A stretch of DNA of 64,000 nt from Opisthorchis felineus (taxonomy: Eukaryota > Platyhelminthes > Trematoda > Opisthorchiida > Opisthorchiidae), in NCBI GenBank assembly GCA_004794785.1, contig SJOL01006491.1, positions 649,041-713,040 of the forward strand, in the 5' to 3' direction. The notes under the pieces were generated by a model that saw only the letters and a program-made list of their open reading frames with translations, was not told the origin of the DNA and did not search any database. A program made the translations under genes and the position numbers. Of this stretch, positions 47,601 through 56,190 are shown piece by piece. Positions within the stretch are counted from its first letter, which is position 1; each line of letters starts with the position of its first letter.

Positions 47601-49855
47601 CTCCATTTGCAGAGGAATTTGGTTTTGACAGGAGACTCAACTGAACCCAGTTGAATCTCTCACTTTTGATGATCGGCTTCAACTTAATGTACTGCACCAG
47701 TCCGTCTCTTGTCTCATTTGGTACGGTATTCGAGATACCGCAATAGGTTGTTACCTGCACGTAACACAATACAATACGTAACACTACTTCGGCAGCCTAC
47801 TATCAGTTTCACCCTTCTTGGAGCTATCGAAGAGTTTCCAGCAACCTTATGAGTGGTATGCTGCGTCTAGAGAGTCACTCACTGTTTACGGTGAAATGAA
47901 TCTTTCGGGTAGCATCTCCCGGAAGAGATTCTACTGAGTCGCCAATCGTTTCAGTGACAAATTTTCCCAAACACTGGGAGGGTCGACTTATGTGTCTTCA
48001 GTTTTTCAGTGTTATTTGTCTACTTTACGTTCAGATGCAAACATGTGTAGAAGGCCAGTCATTTGCTGACCGTAAATAAAGAATCACTGTCACTAAGATC
48101 TGAAGCGGTTGCATCAATTATTCAATGAAGAGCTTGAGACATCTCGTAATGGATTCAAGTGTGTGAGGAAAGCGTGATATTCTTGAATGAATCTGGTCAC
48201 TGTTGCATGTAAAAAGTAAAAAATTTATTAGAAGTGCAACGTCCCGGCAGCAGCTAAGGTCCAATCTGCTGGTTTAACAGAGGTTCATCAGGGAAGCAGA
48301 TTCCAAGATTCCTTGCGAACAGGCTACAGTAGAACATCAAAATTTTGCGGAGGAGATTTGAAGAATATGAGCTAACAGTGGCTAAGTATCAAACGACAAA
48401 TATGGTTGTCTATGGAGCAGGATTTACACAGGAAGTAACGGGTCCAGGGTTACAAAATCCAGACAAGTTGCAATCAGTAGCGAGTCGCTCAGCGCCATGA
48501 GACAATGTAGTTGTAGCAGAGGACCAACTAGTATTTACACGCGTGGCTCACAAAATACTTTCGATTCATTGTTTGCAGTAGTTTTGTAATAACCTCCAAG
48601 TTATTCTATTTGTTTGCGTGCCTGGGTACTTGCCAATGAACGTCAGTGGTCTTTAAGGTTTTGAAAAATGACTGATGGCAGTTGACTTTCACGGATCCGT
48701 AGAAGTCGTTGAGAAAAATTCTCATTCGCCCTGGACGTCATTTCTAGGAGAGCGCTTCAACGTTTTCGCTATACGACCGCCAGTTATTTGCTGAACTGGG
48801 ACATTTGGTTGGAAAGTTTGGCAGCCAAATTTCCCAGCTTATTACAACTTGATGTACCAATATTCCATTTAGTTACGCTTTCAGTAAATTTTGACATCCG
48901 GATGTCTGATATTTTCGGTTTGGCGAATCTAATCTCTCTATCAAAAAGACGGCTTTCTAACTCTTTTCTCTCTTGGTCTAGTTTTTGAAGGATGTTGAAG
49001 GGAATGGACCCTTATGAATGCTTAAGCTTCCTCGAAGCCATGAATCTGAACCTCAGAAGCTATTGGCTCTGCTCTTGTCTCAGCTTCCTGCTTCATCTAA
49101 CTCGGCTTCGTCCCCCTGCTAGCACCTTTATACTGGCATGAATGAATCTATTCTATCGTTGCCATGTGACTACTACATAAATTACACAGTATTGTTATTG
49201 GTGAAAGCTTGTTTGATGGGACCTGTTTTACACTTGCCAATTGTGATATGTTTCAGCATGACAACCATGCCACCCCCATTTAGTTGCGAAACAATTCCGT
49301 CAGTTTAACTCCAGTTAAGTGCACTACGACTGTGTTTATACTTAGACGTGGTTATCATCTAAATGATTTTCAACCCGTTCTATTCTCAATAACCATGACT
49401 GTTCAACTCTCAGTGCAAATGAGGGGCTAAAGTATTCTGGGATCTGTCGCAGTATGATAACTCTCGTGGGATTTTTAGTTTCTGTCGGACAATAAGTGGC
49501 TTAAAATGCTATTCTTTCACTAACTGGATGCAACATATTTGCCAATGTCGCTTCCATTTTACCGTATTATTCATTTGCAGCTTTTGTGACCCATAGCAAG
49601 TCGACCTTACCGCCATCGAGTGTTGTGTTAGACTGCAGTTCTCTTCCGGTAAAATATTCCTGGAATTCTTCAGTTCAGCTTGATGGATGGATACGTCAAA
49701 ACATGTTCAACTCTTCTCGATATGATCTTTCATTATTCGGTTTGTCCCCAGAATATCGACAAACTAAAACGTCTTCTTTAGCTCCCCTTTACTGCTTTTG
49801 CACACAAGAAATTCTAACGCAAAAACTTCACAGTTTACATTTAATTGACTCATAA
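32061..49855 (+). CDS. Multi-exon gene for a secreted/membrane EGF-like protein (gene model)
   Basis: I assemble, by matching splice phases, exons at 32061-32661, 32982-33127, 33288-33513, 35029-35273, 35863-36057, 36333-36436, 36791-36914, 37547-37720, 38818-38933, 39346-39603 and 41876-42007/42053, possibly followed by 42427-about 42623 and 49581-49855. Each junction keeps one open frame. The product has a signal peptide, a cysteine-containing N-terminal ectodomain, EGF-like segments, a stalk with N-glycosylation sites and one or two transmembrane helices. EGF modules serve in cell-surface adhesion or signalling, but I cannot name the family. A TMEM8/PGAP6-type protein (ectodomain, EGF, multi-pass membrane part) is only a loose possibility. 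The first exon and the 38818 exon are the strongest. The 3' end is the weakest: a stop at 42053 would give a type I protein with a short tail. Confidence 0.6.
32982..33127 (+). CDS. Exon 2 of the EGF-like gene
   Basis: The acceptor GGATGTTTTAG and donor CGCCAG|GTAGTA bound a frame that continues exon 1 exactly (phase 1 in, phase 0 out). It reads AHVIFISELECRSTTSSKYF and then VREQIYPNPVATEVRRLMNL. It adds one cysteine. An internal alternative acceptor (ACGCAG|GTCCG at 33055) would start the exon in phase 0 and so break the frame from exon 1, which favours the longer form. Confidence 0.5.
33288..33513 (+). CDS. Exon 3 of the EGF-like gene
   Basis: The acceptor CTACAATTTTAG opens phase 0. The segment is polar and serine/asparagine-rich without cysteine (VQELNRSNENAFHDTSERSQ, then YPIENGNSSSALHFARFLNE), with glycosylation sites NRS and NSS. 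It looks like a linker. The donor CTAG|GTGACC is weak. Its phase (1) matches the next exon. Without splicing there it ends at TAA 33528-33530. Confidence 0.4.
33541..34229 (+). other. Intron 3, left part
   Basis: No exon was recognised. It includes an AT dinucleotide run at about 33741-33767. The gene's largest repeat cluster (SINE family 2, opposite orientations) follows in the same intron. Confidence 0.4.
34230..34420 (-). mobile_element. SINE family 2, minus-strand copy
   Basis: GGAAGTTTCGAACCAGCGAGCTTCC reads, in reverse, as a B-box-like tRNA T-arm. CTTCCGGCCACGAGTTGATC with CAGCAGCGTGATAAATTGCC is the reverse of the GATCAGCCGCTCATGGCCGA head seen in plus copies. It lies about 140 bp from a plus copy, giving an inverted pair inside the intron. 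Confidence 0.55.
34560..34870 (+). mobile_element. tRNA-related SINE family 2 with hammerhead-like motif
   Basis: Order of blocks: GTGACCACATGCTGTGAATT, GTTGAAGATGAGGGCGCTGT, CTGATCAGCCGCTCATGGGC, a tRNA-like stretch ending in TGTGAGTTCGAAACTGAG (B box), the HHR-like motif (34745-34790), and GACTTTTCAGCATAGATTGC. The same order occurs at 57500-57850 and, more decayed, at 55880-56190. Confidence 0.65.
34745..34790 (+). ncRNA. Hammerhead-like motif in SINE family 2
   Basis: Perfect CTGATGA (34750-34756), a short stem II region (TTCC-CAACAA-GGAT), GAAA, then CAACCATACAGTT, a damaged palindrome (AACTGTACAGTT in the sister copy), and AUU as a possible NUH site. I do not see a good helix I, so this is a relative or relic of an HHR rather than a confident ribozyme. 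Confidence 0.4.
35029..35273 (+). CDS. Exon 4: first EGF-like segment
   Basis: Acceptor CATCACAG (35028), or alternatively ACACAG at 35088 in the same phase; donor AAACCA|GTGAGC. The frame reads LALCPNPCSLRRGVCARV, then a long insertion, then DNFECLCKP. The C-x2-NPC-x4-GxC and FxCxC spacing is that of an EGF module with an enlarged loop. The hydrophobic start (GLYLYWLCSFAW) is odd for a mid-ectodomain segment and favours the later acceptor. Confidence 0.5.
35863..36057 (+). CDS. Exon 5: EGF-like segment
   Basis: Starts after TGTCAGAG (phase 0) and ends GAG|GTTAGT (phase 0). It contains CSSVGTLRC and then HHCVCRPGYMGYRCHRLRDA CIE: the C-x-C-x2-GYxGxxC signature closes an EGF module, and DACIE looks like the start of the next one. 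A minus-strand frame across the same bases has no such pattern. Confidence 0.6.
36333..36436 (+). CDS. Possible exon 6 (beta-rich insert)
   Basis: After AGGGTTTCAG the frame is open in phase 0: LNLSCYLDASITHVHRNQHL then KTDKPIGTWQIK, with donor ATAAA|GTGCAC in phase 2. The donor is weak. It is included because it supplies the only phase that lets the next exon join. Confidence 0.3.
36791..36914 (+). CDS. Possible exon 7 (beta-rich insert)
   Basis: Good borders: CATCGTTTTCAG acceptor and TTTCTT|GTAAGT donor. Only one frame is open (phase 2 in, phase 0 out): AAILRNNNVDLSIRKRTNSH then GNMVVILSWNNLTAKEVFL, with a glycosylation site at NLT. Alternating hydrophobic residues suggest beta strands. 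It could belong between the EGF segments or be an alternative exon. Confidence 0.4.
37547..37720 (+). CDS. Exon 8: EGF-like segment
   Basis: Strong borders: CTGTTTCCCTAATCAG and GACGAG|GTGAGT, phase 0 on both sides. It contains NSACRTFLGNKCNSVVGTNR, YHCDCLGQ, then CYLQKTICDE. The C-x5-8-C ... YxCxC spacing is EGF-like, with a longer last loop and a glycosylation site (NGS). Confidence 0.6.
38818..38933 (+). CDS. Exon 9: clearest EGF domain
   Basis: Acceptor ACCGTTTCAG, donor TTTG|GTAAGT (phase 0 in, phase 2 out). It reads ICRNRGTCIHSPDNSAFRCI and CTFGWYGDFCELRDVRV. Together with the preceding C of ICDE this gives the six-cysteine EGF pattern C-C-x3-GxC-x8+-FxCxC-x2-GWxGxxC. This is the best single domain match in the window. 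Confidence 0.75.
39346..39603 (+). CDS. Exon 10: glycosylated extracellular stalk
   Basis: The frame joins exon 9 in phase 2 (TG|T giving Cys). It reads CDETRLNLCADFGWTS, then sites NES, NVT and NVT. It runs without stop to TAA at 39610. A CAT|GTACTA donor at 39603 would give phase 2, matching the transmembrane exon. A different frame (39501-39869) is also open over its end, so the 3' border is uncertain. Confidence 0.45.
41876..42053 (+). CDS. Exon 11: transmembrane helix and possible C-terminal tail
   Basis: The acceptor CACCTCCGTTCCAG opens phase 2. After CVHPLRSFLPTAK comes a helix LVVLFSIYLLGLQLAVGVVY followed by LLLRFEM, with an arginine stop-transfer. If unspliced it ends SAEETTDESVSDSL and TGA at 42051-42053, giving a type I membrane protein with a short acidic tail. 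Alternatively a weak AAG|GTCAGC donor after 42007 (phase 2) leads to the next frame at 42427. Confidence 0.5.
42427..42706 (+). CDS. Possible exon 12 with a second hydrophobic helix
   Basis: After CTGTATGTAG the frame is open in phase 2: a serine/proline-rich stretch (SLLSSNEQSPTNPPTSFDGL) and then YKITFYGLLFILICHILIYV. Possible donors lie in TTTAT|GTATGT|ACGTATCT at 42619-42627, giving phases 0, 1 or 2. Otherwise it stops at TAG 42704-42706. It could be an alternative 3' exon of the EGF-like gene or an unrelated one. Confidence 0.3.
42707..44499. other. Stretch without recognisable exon
   Basis: It contains a faint family 3 SINE-like patch at 43620-43740 (ACCTTCCGGTCAGTAAGTCC, GTGAGCTCCCTCG) and an A-rich run at about 43760-43795. 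Nothing else was supported. Confidence 0.35.
44500..44745 (+). mobile_element. tRNA-derived SINE family 1 with intact hammerhead
   Basis: tRNA-like head GCTGGTAGAGTAGTAGTAAC (A box) and GGAGTTCAACCCCCGG (B box), then the HHR at 44592-44636, then TTTGGTGTGGACTCACCAGA with ATGATTGCG and a G-run. Organisation matches schistosome Sm-alpha-type HHR SINEs in principle. The copy is among the youngest-looking in the window. Confidence 0.85.
44592..44636 (+). ncRNA. Hammerhead ribozyme, apparently complete
   Basis: Helix I GCACTG (44592-44597) pairs perfectly with CAGTGC (44631-44636). The core CTGATGA (44598-44604) is consensus. Stem II is GCTCT-AATA-AGAGC with five paired bases. GAAA is intact. Stem III is the palindrome A-CUCGAG-U. 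The cleavage triplet is GUC, so scission is predicted after 44630. This is a type I hammerhead with minimal stem III. All residues known to be required are present. Confidence 0.9.
44746..46330. other. Stretch without recognisable genes
   Basis: It includes an AT dinucleotide run at about 45801-45830. No exon or repeat family was recognised. Confidence 0.35.
46331..46620. mobile_element. HHR family A repeat (rearranged copy)
   Basis: A minus-strand-type block (CAGCCCACGACATG, TCTCCGTTGATGTAG, GAGTTTCCGTCAACCTCATG) is followed by the shared AGACTCAGCTGCGTCCAGCT and a plus-strand half-ribozyme (46518-46558) with GAAGAGCCTTTAGCAACCTT. It therefore holds one degenerate motif on each strand. Confidence 0.5.
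46518..46558 (+). ncRNA. Partial hammerhead motif, family A
   Basis: ATGAATG replaces the CTGATGA core. Stem II 3' strand GGGC, GAAA, stem III CCGG and UC, then GTGGAC follow. The 3' half is consensus and the 5' half is lost, so it is a relic. Confidence 0.45.
46689..47027 (-). other. Open frame of 112 codons, unassigned
   Basis: The frame from 47027 to TAG at 46689 on the minus strand is cysteine/histidine-rich (KRHFCLTSWNLMNFSCSYNM). There is no recognised domain and no clear splice borders. It lies between two repeat copies and may be part of an unrecognised element or chance. Confidence 0.2.
47215..47395 (+). mobile_element. HHR foldback element, family B
   Basis: The left arm (GTTGATCAGATGGTCGTTGA, TCTGTTCACCGAGGTTGGCA, ATTGGCTTGC) pairs almost fully with the right arm (GCAAACTAATTGCCAAGCTC, GGCGAACAGGTCAACGACCA, TCTGATCAGCC). 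The arms are about 50 bp around a 45-bp centre that holds a decayed ribozyme. This is the clearest inverted repeat of the three family B copies. Confidence 0.75.
47281..47330 (+). ncRNA. Decayed hammerhead motif at the centre of the family B foldback
   Basis: The core position reads CCGACAA (consensus CTGATGA, three changes). Stem II GTCTCC-TTGACT-GGGGAC, GAAA, CG and UU remain. The foldback arms GGCAATTGGCTTGC and GCAAACTAATTGCC form an extended helix I. The lost core predicts no cleavage. Confidence 0.55.
47470..47580 (+). mobile_element. Non-LTR reverse-transcriptase fragment
   Basis: In the frame 47413-47628, SRLFADDAVLRFMVKDTQTA with QFQTTVEQSVEK resembles the catalytic RLFADDxVLY...LQxxL block of CR1/Jockey LINEs. 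Only this block is seen, sandwiched between HHR family B and family A copies. It is probably a relic of a composite or nested insertion. Confidence 0.4.
47620..47880 (-). mobile_element. HHR family A repeat
   Basis: It contains GAGACTCAACTGAACCCAGT with TGAATCTCTC, CATTTGGTACGGTATTCGAG with ATACCGC, and the minus-strand HHR relic GCAGCCTACTATCAGTTTCA, CCCTTCTTGGAGC. The order follows 21655-21860. Confidence 0.55.
47881..49580. other. Stretch without recognisable genes
   Basis: The short block GCTGGTTTAACAGAGG at about 48268 recurs at about 61619, hinting at another repeat. Otherwise nothing was recognised. Confidence 0.3.
49581..49855 (+). CDS. Candidate terminal exon (possibly of the EGF-like gene)
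   Basis: A good acceptor TATTCATTTGCAG opens phase 1, and the frame runs 91 codons to TAA at 49853-49855. It contains DCSSLPVKYSWNSSVQLDGW, two glycosylation sites (NSS twice), and LAPLYCFCTQEI. An AATAAA lies near 50141. Phase 1 fits the TATGTAT|GTACGT donor of the 42427 exon. Linkage to the upstream gene is inferred. It could belong to another gene. Confidence 0.4.
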
Positions 49856-49960
49856 ATTGGCTGATATAGTTTAAGTGTGAGCTATTAGAGCTGCTAGTAA
49901 AGTGAGCTAGTCCAGTTGCTCATTCATATGTACGCGGCCTACTCCTAAGTTTGTAAATTT

Positions 49961-49994
49961 ATATACGTACATATATATATATATATATATATAG
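49961..49994. repeat. AT dinucleotide run
   Basis: ATATACGTACATATATATAT continuing in TA units. A simple repeat. Confidence 0.85.
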
Positions 49995-51250
49995 TAAACG
50001 CATCAAACGTGGGCTGGGTTGTTTGACGCTCCGTACGTGATTTCGGAACGGTTAAAAGGTGTGGTGATTTCACGCGCACGAAGTGTGACTTAGCGCTTTG
50101 TACTGACAACACGTTGGATGTTTCCTTCAATCACACTGATTAATAAACTGATCTCTCACCCTAAAGGTGGTCATTATTGGACGCTCAAGGTCATTTAGTT
50201 GGATCACTTTTTCACCCAATTAAAAAGGGTCAAATGTGAAAACTCCTCCAGAGTAACATGAATCGTGATGCGTTCAGGACAGGACGGAAAAAACCACCAA
50301 ACTTGTACGTGGCTGAATGAGAATGAATAATCAAAGAATGGCTTAGGCAAGTTGAGCGAAATGGATTTGAAGTATTTTATTTCGGGTACAAAATGAACAT
50401 GTTTACATCTAAGTAATTTGTCTTTCGGAAAATTCCGTTCTCTTTTATACCACAGGTTCTCAGTAGTTTCAGATCTTCGTAAGATACTCGTATATATATT
50501 TTTTATTTATCCTGCTTCATGCAGGTGGCATCCCAGTAAAAATATGTTCACGATGCCTTTTCCAACCTATGGTAACATGATTTGATCCAAATCCGCATTG
50601 CTGCATTTCGTTTTCCTTTGTACTGCCGCATCAAACGGAATACGACTTCTACAGAACCACCTCAACACCTGCAACTAGACTGAATTACTTGCCTGGACCC
50701 ATTAAGACGTCAAATTTGGAGGCCTCTGAATTCAAGCTGGATAGTGAACTCTGCATATATCTGATGAACTACCAACAAGAACATTCAGATTTGTTGAAAA
50801 TACTCATTAGTTAGTTGTACCCGGCAACGCTGCTTGATTGCTTGGAGTATCGTATCTCAATTATCATGACTTGCTTGGCACGCTACTAAACGACTTCTGG
50901 AGACTAGTCTGTGTGCTCAGAAGAAACCTTTTTCATGGATTTAGGATGCGGTACTTTGTCTTTCTTACTCCATCTCCGCTTAGAACACTGTCCGTACCGA
51001 GACCGGTCTAGTTCAAAGCATGTTGCTGAGTGCAGAGTGCCCGTTGTGAGATGCTGGAACAGACTGGTTCCTTCATTTGAGTATAAGATGGATAGATTTG
51101 ACGGCCTTTGAGGTTACTTACTCCTGTTTATTTTGTAAGCCCCAGGCTTACTCGACTCTCATGTTGGTAAATACACAAATACTTCGGTCATTCCAAGTTA
51201 AAATAAACACTTGTAAGTGGCTGCGCGGTTTGGAGAAATGTAATCGGTCA
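49995..51250. other. Stretch without recognisable genes
   Basis: It contains the possible polyadenylation signal near 50141. No other feature was supported. Confidence 0.35.
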
Positions 51251-51430
51251 AGGGATATGTAGAATTTACGTTTACACCACCTTGACTTGAACATTCCTCC
51301 TGTTCTGGAGCAATCATCTTGGTGTATCCACACCAGAAGGGGGAAGCTTTGGTCTCAAGTTTTTCTCTTATTAAAACTCATCAGCAGTGTATTTACTTGG
51401 CCTAATGTATGAGACACGAGGGCAGCATAT
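51250..51430 (-). mobile_element. SINE family 1, minus-strand copy
   Basis: Read on the minus strand, the HHR region is followed by CTTCTGGTGTGGATACACCA and AGATGATTGCTCCAGAACAG, the same tail as at 44640-44690 (GGTGTGGACTCACCAGAATG). The tRNA-like head is not clear. Confidence 0.65.
51345..51390 (-). ncRNA. Hammerhead-like motif in SINE family 1 (eroded)
   Basis: Minus strand: CACTG, perfect CTGATGA, stem II region GTTTTAATAAGAG (weakened), AAAA where GAAA is expected, CTTGAG, AC. Helix I has lost its 3' partner. Probably inactive. Confidence 0.5.
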
Positions 51431-54400
51431 TTCCACTGCTTAACTGGTGTACACTGGATGCATCTAAATTGTCAGTTTGATGAGGAGTCCGAAAAAGGTA
51501 ATACCACTGCGGCTCCTCACTACTACTCATAGGTATTTCCATAAGAAGAACTCTATGCACTCAGTTTAATTGTTAGCACAGGGAATTACAATAGGTTTAG
51601 AAACGCTTATTTTGAAACCTGGTGACAGGAAATAGAGCGCAACCAGACAGTCTAGCAGGAAGCTGCAACCGTAGGCTCTTTTAAGAAAGTACCGCCAGCC
51701 ATTCGTTAAGTCACGCGTATTGCTGGATTGAGTCACAGCAGTCTGTAGTACGAGCAACGGTAAGTTAGAATGCTAAACGCTTAGTCAGTCTGAAATAGAA
51801 AGTGGTCGACATCTTGTGGGATCCTTATAGAAGCGTATAACAAGCGCCACCACGTATGCTGACTGAAAGTCGACAGGTACGTCCTGATGGTCTACCAGAG
51901 GCACCTTTGAATTGCGTGTTCCCCAGTACAGTTCTGTCAAGTAAACGTTTTAATGGACTGTGATAATTCTGTTTGTTACCTAGTTAGAGTTCATAGATAG
52001 TTCTTTGATTTCCTAATTCATCAAGCTTCTGAAACAGAAAATATATGTTTGAAGATAAAATCATAACCACTCCATCTAGCTGAAGGTTGCAAGAAAGTTC
52101 TTGCAAATTTGGATTGCCACTGCACGTGTTACTCCCTCGTTTCTCTCGATAGGGGCGCGAGCTAATGCTGGGTTGATAGGGCACAGTGGATTTAGGGGAA
52201 TGGCGCACCAAACCTTGCGGTAGACGTTCCGGTATGTTGAACATTTTCCAAACATTCTCTGAACATGCTGCTGTTGTACCCACTATTGTAGTGAATTTTG
52301 CTCCCCTATTTTGCAAGTGCCTGATAAGTTCACCAGAGATTTAATTGATATCATTACGTCTCTAATGCTCATCATCATTGTAGTTACTGGCAGTAATACA
52401 CCAGTATTACCTTCTGGTGCTTAATTGCCGTGGGATTTAAAAATGAAATCGTCTTAATGTAGTCTAAGGGAGATTCCACTAGGGAATGATCATTCCTCAG
52501 ATTTTTAAGGATTATTCTTCTCCGCGACTGAGTATTTGACACCGCGTTTGCGTCTGCTCCATGCTTACGAAGACTACGCTGGTATTGGGCAGCTGATTGG
52601 GCAGCTGGTTGTCATGCACTGTTGCACTGTTCGTTATACAGCGGTATCAATGGAGGTTATCAATGCGGAGATAATCGCGTTGTTACCGTCGCAGTTGATT
52701 GTTCTCCTTGGGAAAGCCAGGTTGCCCATTGTTTGGACGTTTTTCCCAGTCCGTGTTTGTGTAGTATCAACCGGGATGTTACATGTACACAAACGTGAAT
52801 AGGTACAAGCATTTAATTGTGTATAATCATCAAAACATCAAACGAAACTCTATTTGAATCAAACGTTTGCCAATTTTGCAACGATAAGCATCGAAATAAC
52901 TGAGAAGACAAATTCCGTCCCCCATAAGTGCTCCGAAAGTTGCGCCAACATTGGTCTTATTAAGCATAAAAAAAGGACTTTTCTTTACAAATCACGGAGA
53001 TCGAACAATTTTTGACATGGTGGCTTAGTTTTGTTTAGCTGTGATGAAGCCGTGTATTTTACGTTTTATCTCATCTATTCTGGTCACGTCATTAGATGAA
53101 AAAAGATGTGTTTGATTTTCAGATGTGGAGTTTGGACTGTTTATCTTCTCCGGACAGAATTTGCGGGACTTTGGTCAACACATTAAGAGCTGGTAATGCT
53201 CACTAATCAAAGGAATATTGTATCGCACGCATGCTTTGATCGGAAACCATGTTTTTCTGGCGCCATAGTCGCCATATTATCGAACTGGTCACTGCTGCTA
53301 TTGACCAGTGAAATAACCAGAACTATGTCTAACAAAAATACCTTGTGCCCTGTGAACATAAAACCATAAAAATTTTTAGAGCTATCGTGGTTGCATCGAC
53401 TACGATCCGTCCAAAAGTGGAATTCTTCAAAACATTAATGCTTTACTTACCACAGCTAATGTACTTAGGACGACTGAGGTGTGACCTTCAGAAAATCAGG
53501 GTTTTACCGATAGGCCGGATGGCTGGCTTCGTGAGGCTGAATCCTCAATTGTCGAACATCTTGCTAAAGTGAAAAACGGAATATCCTTCGCTCACAAGGA
53601 CGTAGCGCACACTCCCAGTTGATAAAATTTTTACTGGGATTGAAGAGAAATTAATGATGGATTAAAATGCATTCATCCAGCCAAGTAGATGATGGTTACT
53701 GGCCTGCAGATAACCAATAAATAGTGTATAATTTGCCTGTGTGGGTGTCCCATAGCCAGCTCCAACGAAGACGCAAAACCACCGAAATCCCTTCGCTCCT
53801 ATCCCAACAGATCAACGTGTATCCTAATCCTGGACTTTGTGCAACATGAATCTACCGGGATTTAGCCACAGGACTTGCAAAGCGTTGTCTCATGAAGGTG
53901 AATGAGCACAGGAAACGTGCATTTTGGGTCACATGTTGAGGATAAAGGAAGGCAATGATAAAATTAAGCTTTACCTTGCAAAAATGAGAACTAACTATTC
54001 CGGTTTCACATAGAGTGGATCTACGCTTCATCGTGAATGCGGCTGGGAGCCCGAAAATTGGACCTGCTTTCAGCGAGTTCGAAATTTTGATTGTAGGAGC
54101 AGTCAGCCTAAATGATTACGAGATGAAGGTCGGTCATCCAACTGTTACATTACTTGTGACTTCAGAAAGCTTGAAGGTTAACTGACGTGTCTATGTGAAG
54201 GAATTTATATCAATATTCCACCACAGATGATATTCTATGCTTGATAGACAATCCCAAGGACGCCGGCTGAAAGATATATATAGTACTGATTTTAATATTA
54301 GGTCAGTACACGTTAACAAGACCCTGATTACTTTGATGAGCTTTTGGGAGCAAGTGAACATTTCGGCATCGGTTAGTATCCAACAACATTTTTTGCTGCA

Positions 54401-54739
54401 TAGAATGGAACTAAGCACGGACCCAAAATAGAAATAGATGTAACTGATTAACTTATAAATGCGCATTTAAATAAAGTCCCACTAAATCGGCATATACATT
54501 TTGTGACTATTTCGACTCTACCTCATTTCGAGTAAGGACCATTCTCTGAACACAGTACAGTGTGATAACATTTTGAGGGCGGTCCTCGTTAGCACTCCTA
54601 ATTGAGGCAGATAGATAATTTTCATTGACTTCCTATTTATCCATTAAATTTTAACAAATAAGTTTTTCCAGCTTCTGCTCAGCTGCATTATTTTCTGGCT
54701 ATTAGTTTGCCAGCCAAACTTTCAACCTCATTTGAGGGA
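51431..54739. other. Stretch without recognisable genes
   Basis: Open frames at 52536-52802 (+) and 51984-52316 (-) lack recognisable motifs. No SINE or HHR copy was found apart from a doubtful motif at 51481 (see rejected). Confidence 0.35.
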
Positions 54740-54990
54740 ACATAATCAATGATCGTTGAGTCACCAGACCTGCCCCGCAGTTCGTCGCCTCATATGTCGG
54801 ATGTCCCCATTTTAAACCCCGACACGGCGAAGGATATCCACTGCTGATGAGCTCTAGTAAGAGCGAAACTCGAGTACAGTGTTTCCACCATCTTTGATAT
54901 GCACTCACCAAAATAACTGCATCTGGACATGATGAACTCTGTTCAAAAGTGAGCGGCATGAAGGCAAGGTTTACAAACTCCGCAACCACT
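54740..54990 (+). mobile_element. tRNA-derived SINE family 1 with near-intact hammerhead
   Basis: The tRNA-like head is eroded (TTTTAAACCCCGACAC at the B-box position). The HHR at 54839-54881 is preserved. The tail GATATGCACTCACCAAAATA with ACTGCATC and a final CCGCAACCAC match the copy at 44500-44745. Confidence 0.8.
54839..54881 (+). ncRNA. Hammerhead ribozyme, apparently complete (GUA site)
   Basis: Helix I CACTG pairs with CAGTG (54877-54881). The core CTGATGA (54844-54850), stem II GCTCT-AGTA-AGAGC, GAAA and stem III CUCGAG are intact. The cleavage triplet is GUA instead of GUC, which is still a permitted NUH site. Scission is predicted after 54876. Confidence 0.85.
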
Positions 54991-55879
54991 TACCAGCTGT
55001 GATTACAAACCAAAATGACTGACTGATAAAATTCACCCTCTTCTTTTGGTAGGGCGATCCAAATCTCACCAAAGTGCTGCCCGCTACAAATTGGTTACTC
55101 GTACTATAGTCACAAGAAACTCAAAAACTCAAATTTCTTCGAAAAATCGATGGTTTTGTTTTTGTACAACTGTGTCACACTTTGACCGTAAACAAACCTC
55201 ATCTCAAAGATATGTAAGTTTTTATAACACACTCATTCTGGTGTTCAATCAGACAGATATGATTTGTATGCCCTGACAAATAGTAATAAAACAGGGGTAT
55301 AAAGGTGCATTTCTGCAAAAGACAGAGCACAAACGGTGGATGTATATTCTGAATTGTTCTCATTGAAAAATGCTCATATCTCAGTCCTTTCCTTTTTCTT
55401 TGCATAGACACTTGGAAAGAGCAACTGAAATTAGAAGAGGAAAGGATGTTGATGTATAAGTTGTCCAAAATCAGGCTTCTGACATCTTACGAAAGAATCT
55501 TATGGATTGCTAAAATTTCACTTACTGGGCTCGTCGATCAGGGATTATTCGTTTTCTCGATAATGATAATACTGTCCCATCACACAGTCGCTCAAAACAG
55601 CTAACAAGTAACTCAAGACGATACCGACCCTCTCAAGTGCAAGTTGCCGGTTCAACAAAACACTGACCACCACAGCAAATCATCTTATTGCTGGTCACCG
55701 TCACTGGCAGCAACAGCTCTAGCAAAGGACGCTGGTATTTGCATGGAGATGTCGTCTTGTAAGTGAAGCCAGTCTAGGCTAATAACAAAGAAGCCTGTTA
55801 GCCAATAATTCTGGATCCCTTCTGGATCCAGTAGCCTATAACTAGCTTAGATAAAGAATAAAATTCACCTTATGAGGGA
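54991..55879. other. Stretch without recognisable genes
   Basis: Nothing supported. The frames here are short and lack splice borders. Confidence 0.35.
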
Positions 55880-56190
55880 AATTTCTATCTGAGAAGTCGT
55901 TACTCAAGAAGCCAGTCACCACTCGACCAAGTAGTGTGAGTTTCGTGATTGGAGGATTAGTGGCACTATATCCCGTTCAAGCGTGATTTGATCGAACCAC
56001 TGATCACCCGCTCGTGACCGAACAGTATCTACTAGCCAGGAGGTCACGGAATCGAAACCCCCTTGGGTTTCGTGAGAAGCGCAATGCGGGTGCTACTCAC
56101 CAGGAATGAAATAGCTGTATATGATCCTTGGCTTTTCAGCACAGATTGGTTTCATTTAGGGGACGAAATATCCGTTGAAAACTCCCAGAT
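55880..56190 (+). mobile_element. SINE family 2, decayed copy
   Basis: ACTGATCACCCGCTCGTGAC, GGAATCGAAACCCCC (B-box-like) and GGCTTTTCAGCACAGATTGG follow the family 2 order. The ribozyme position reads CTACTCACCAGGAATGAAAT, so CTGATGA is lost while GAAA remains. Confidence 0.5.

Noticed and set aside
48268..48300. Minus-strand CTGATGA near 48290
   Set aside because: The following sequence cannot form stem II with a GAAA. It is probably chance inside another shared repeat block.
51481..51526. TTGATGAGGAGTCCGAAAAAGG as another hammerhead
   Set aside because: Stem II does not pair, GAAA is out of position and no helix I partner is visible. The resemblance to family A is too weak.
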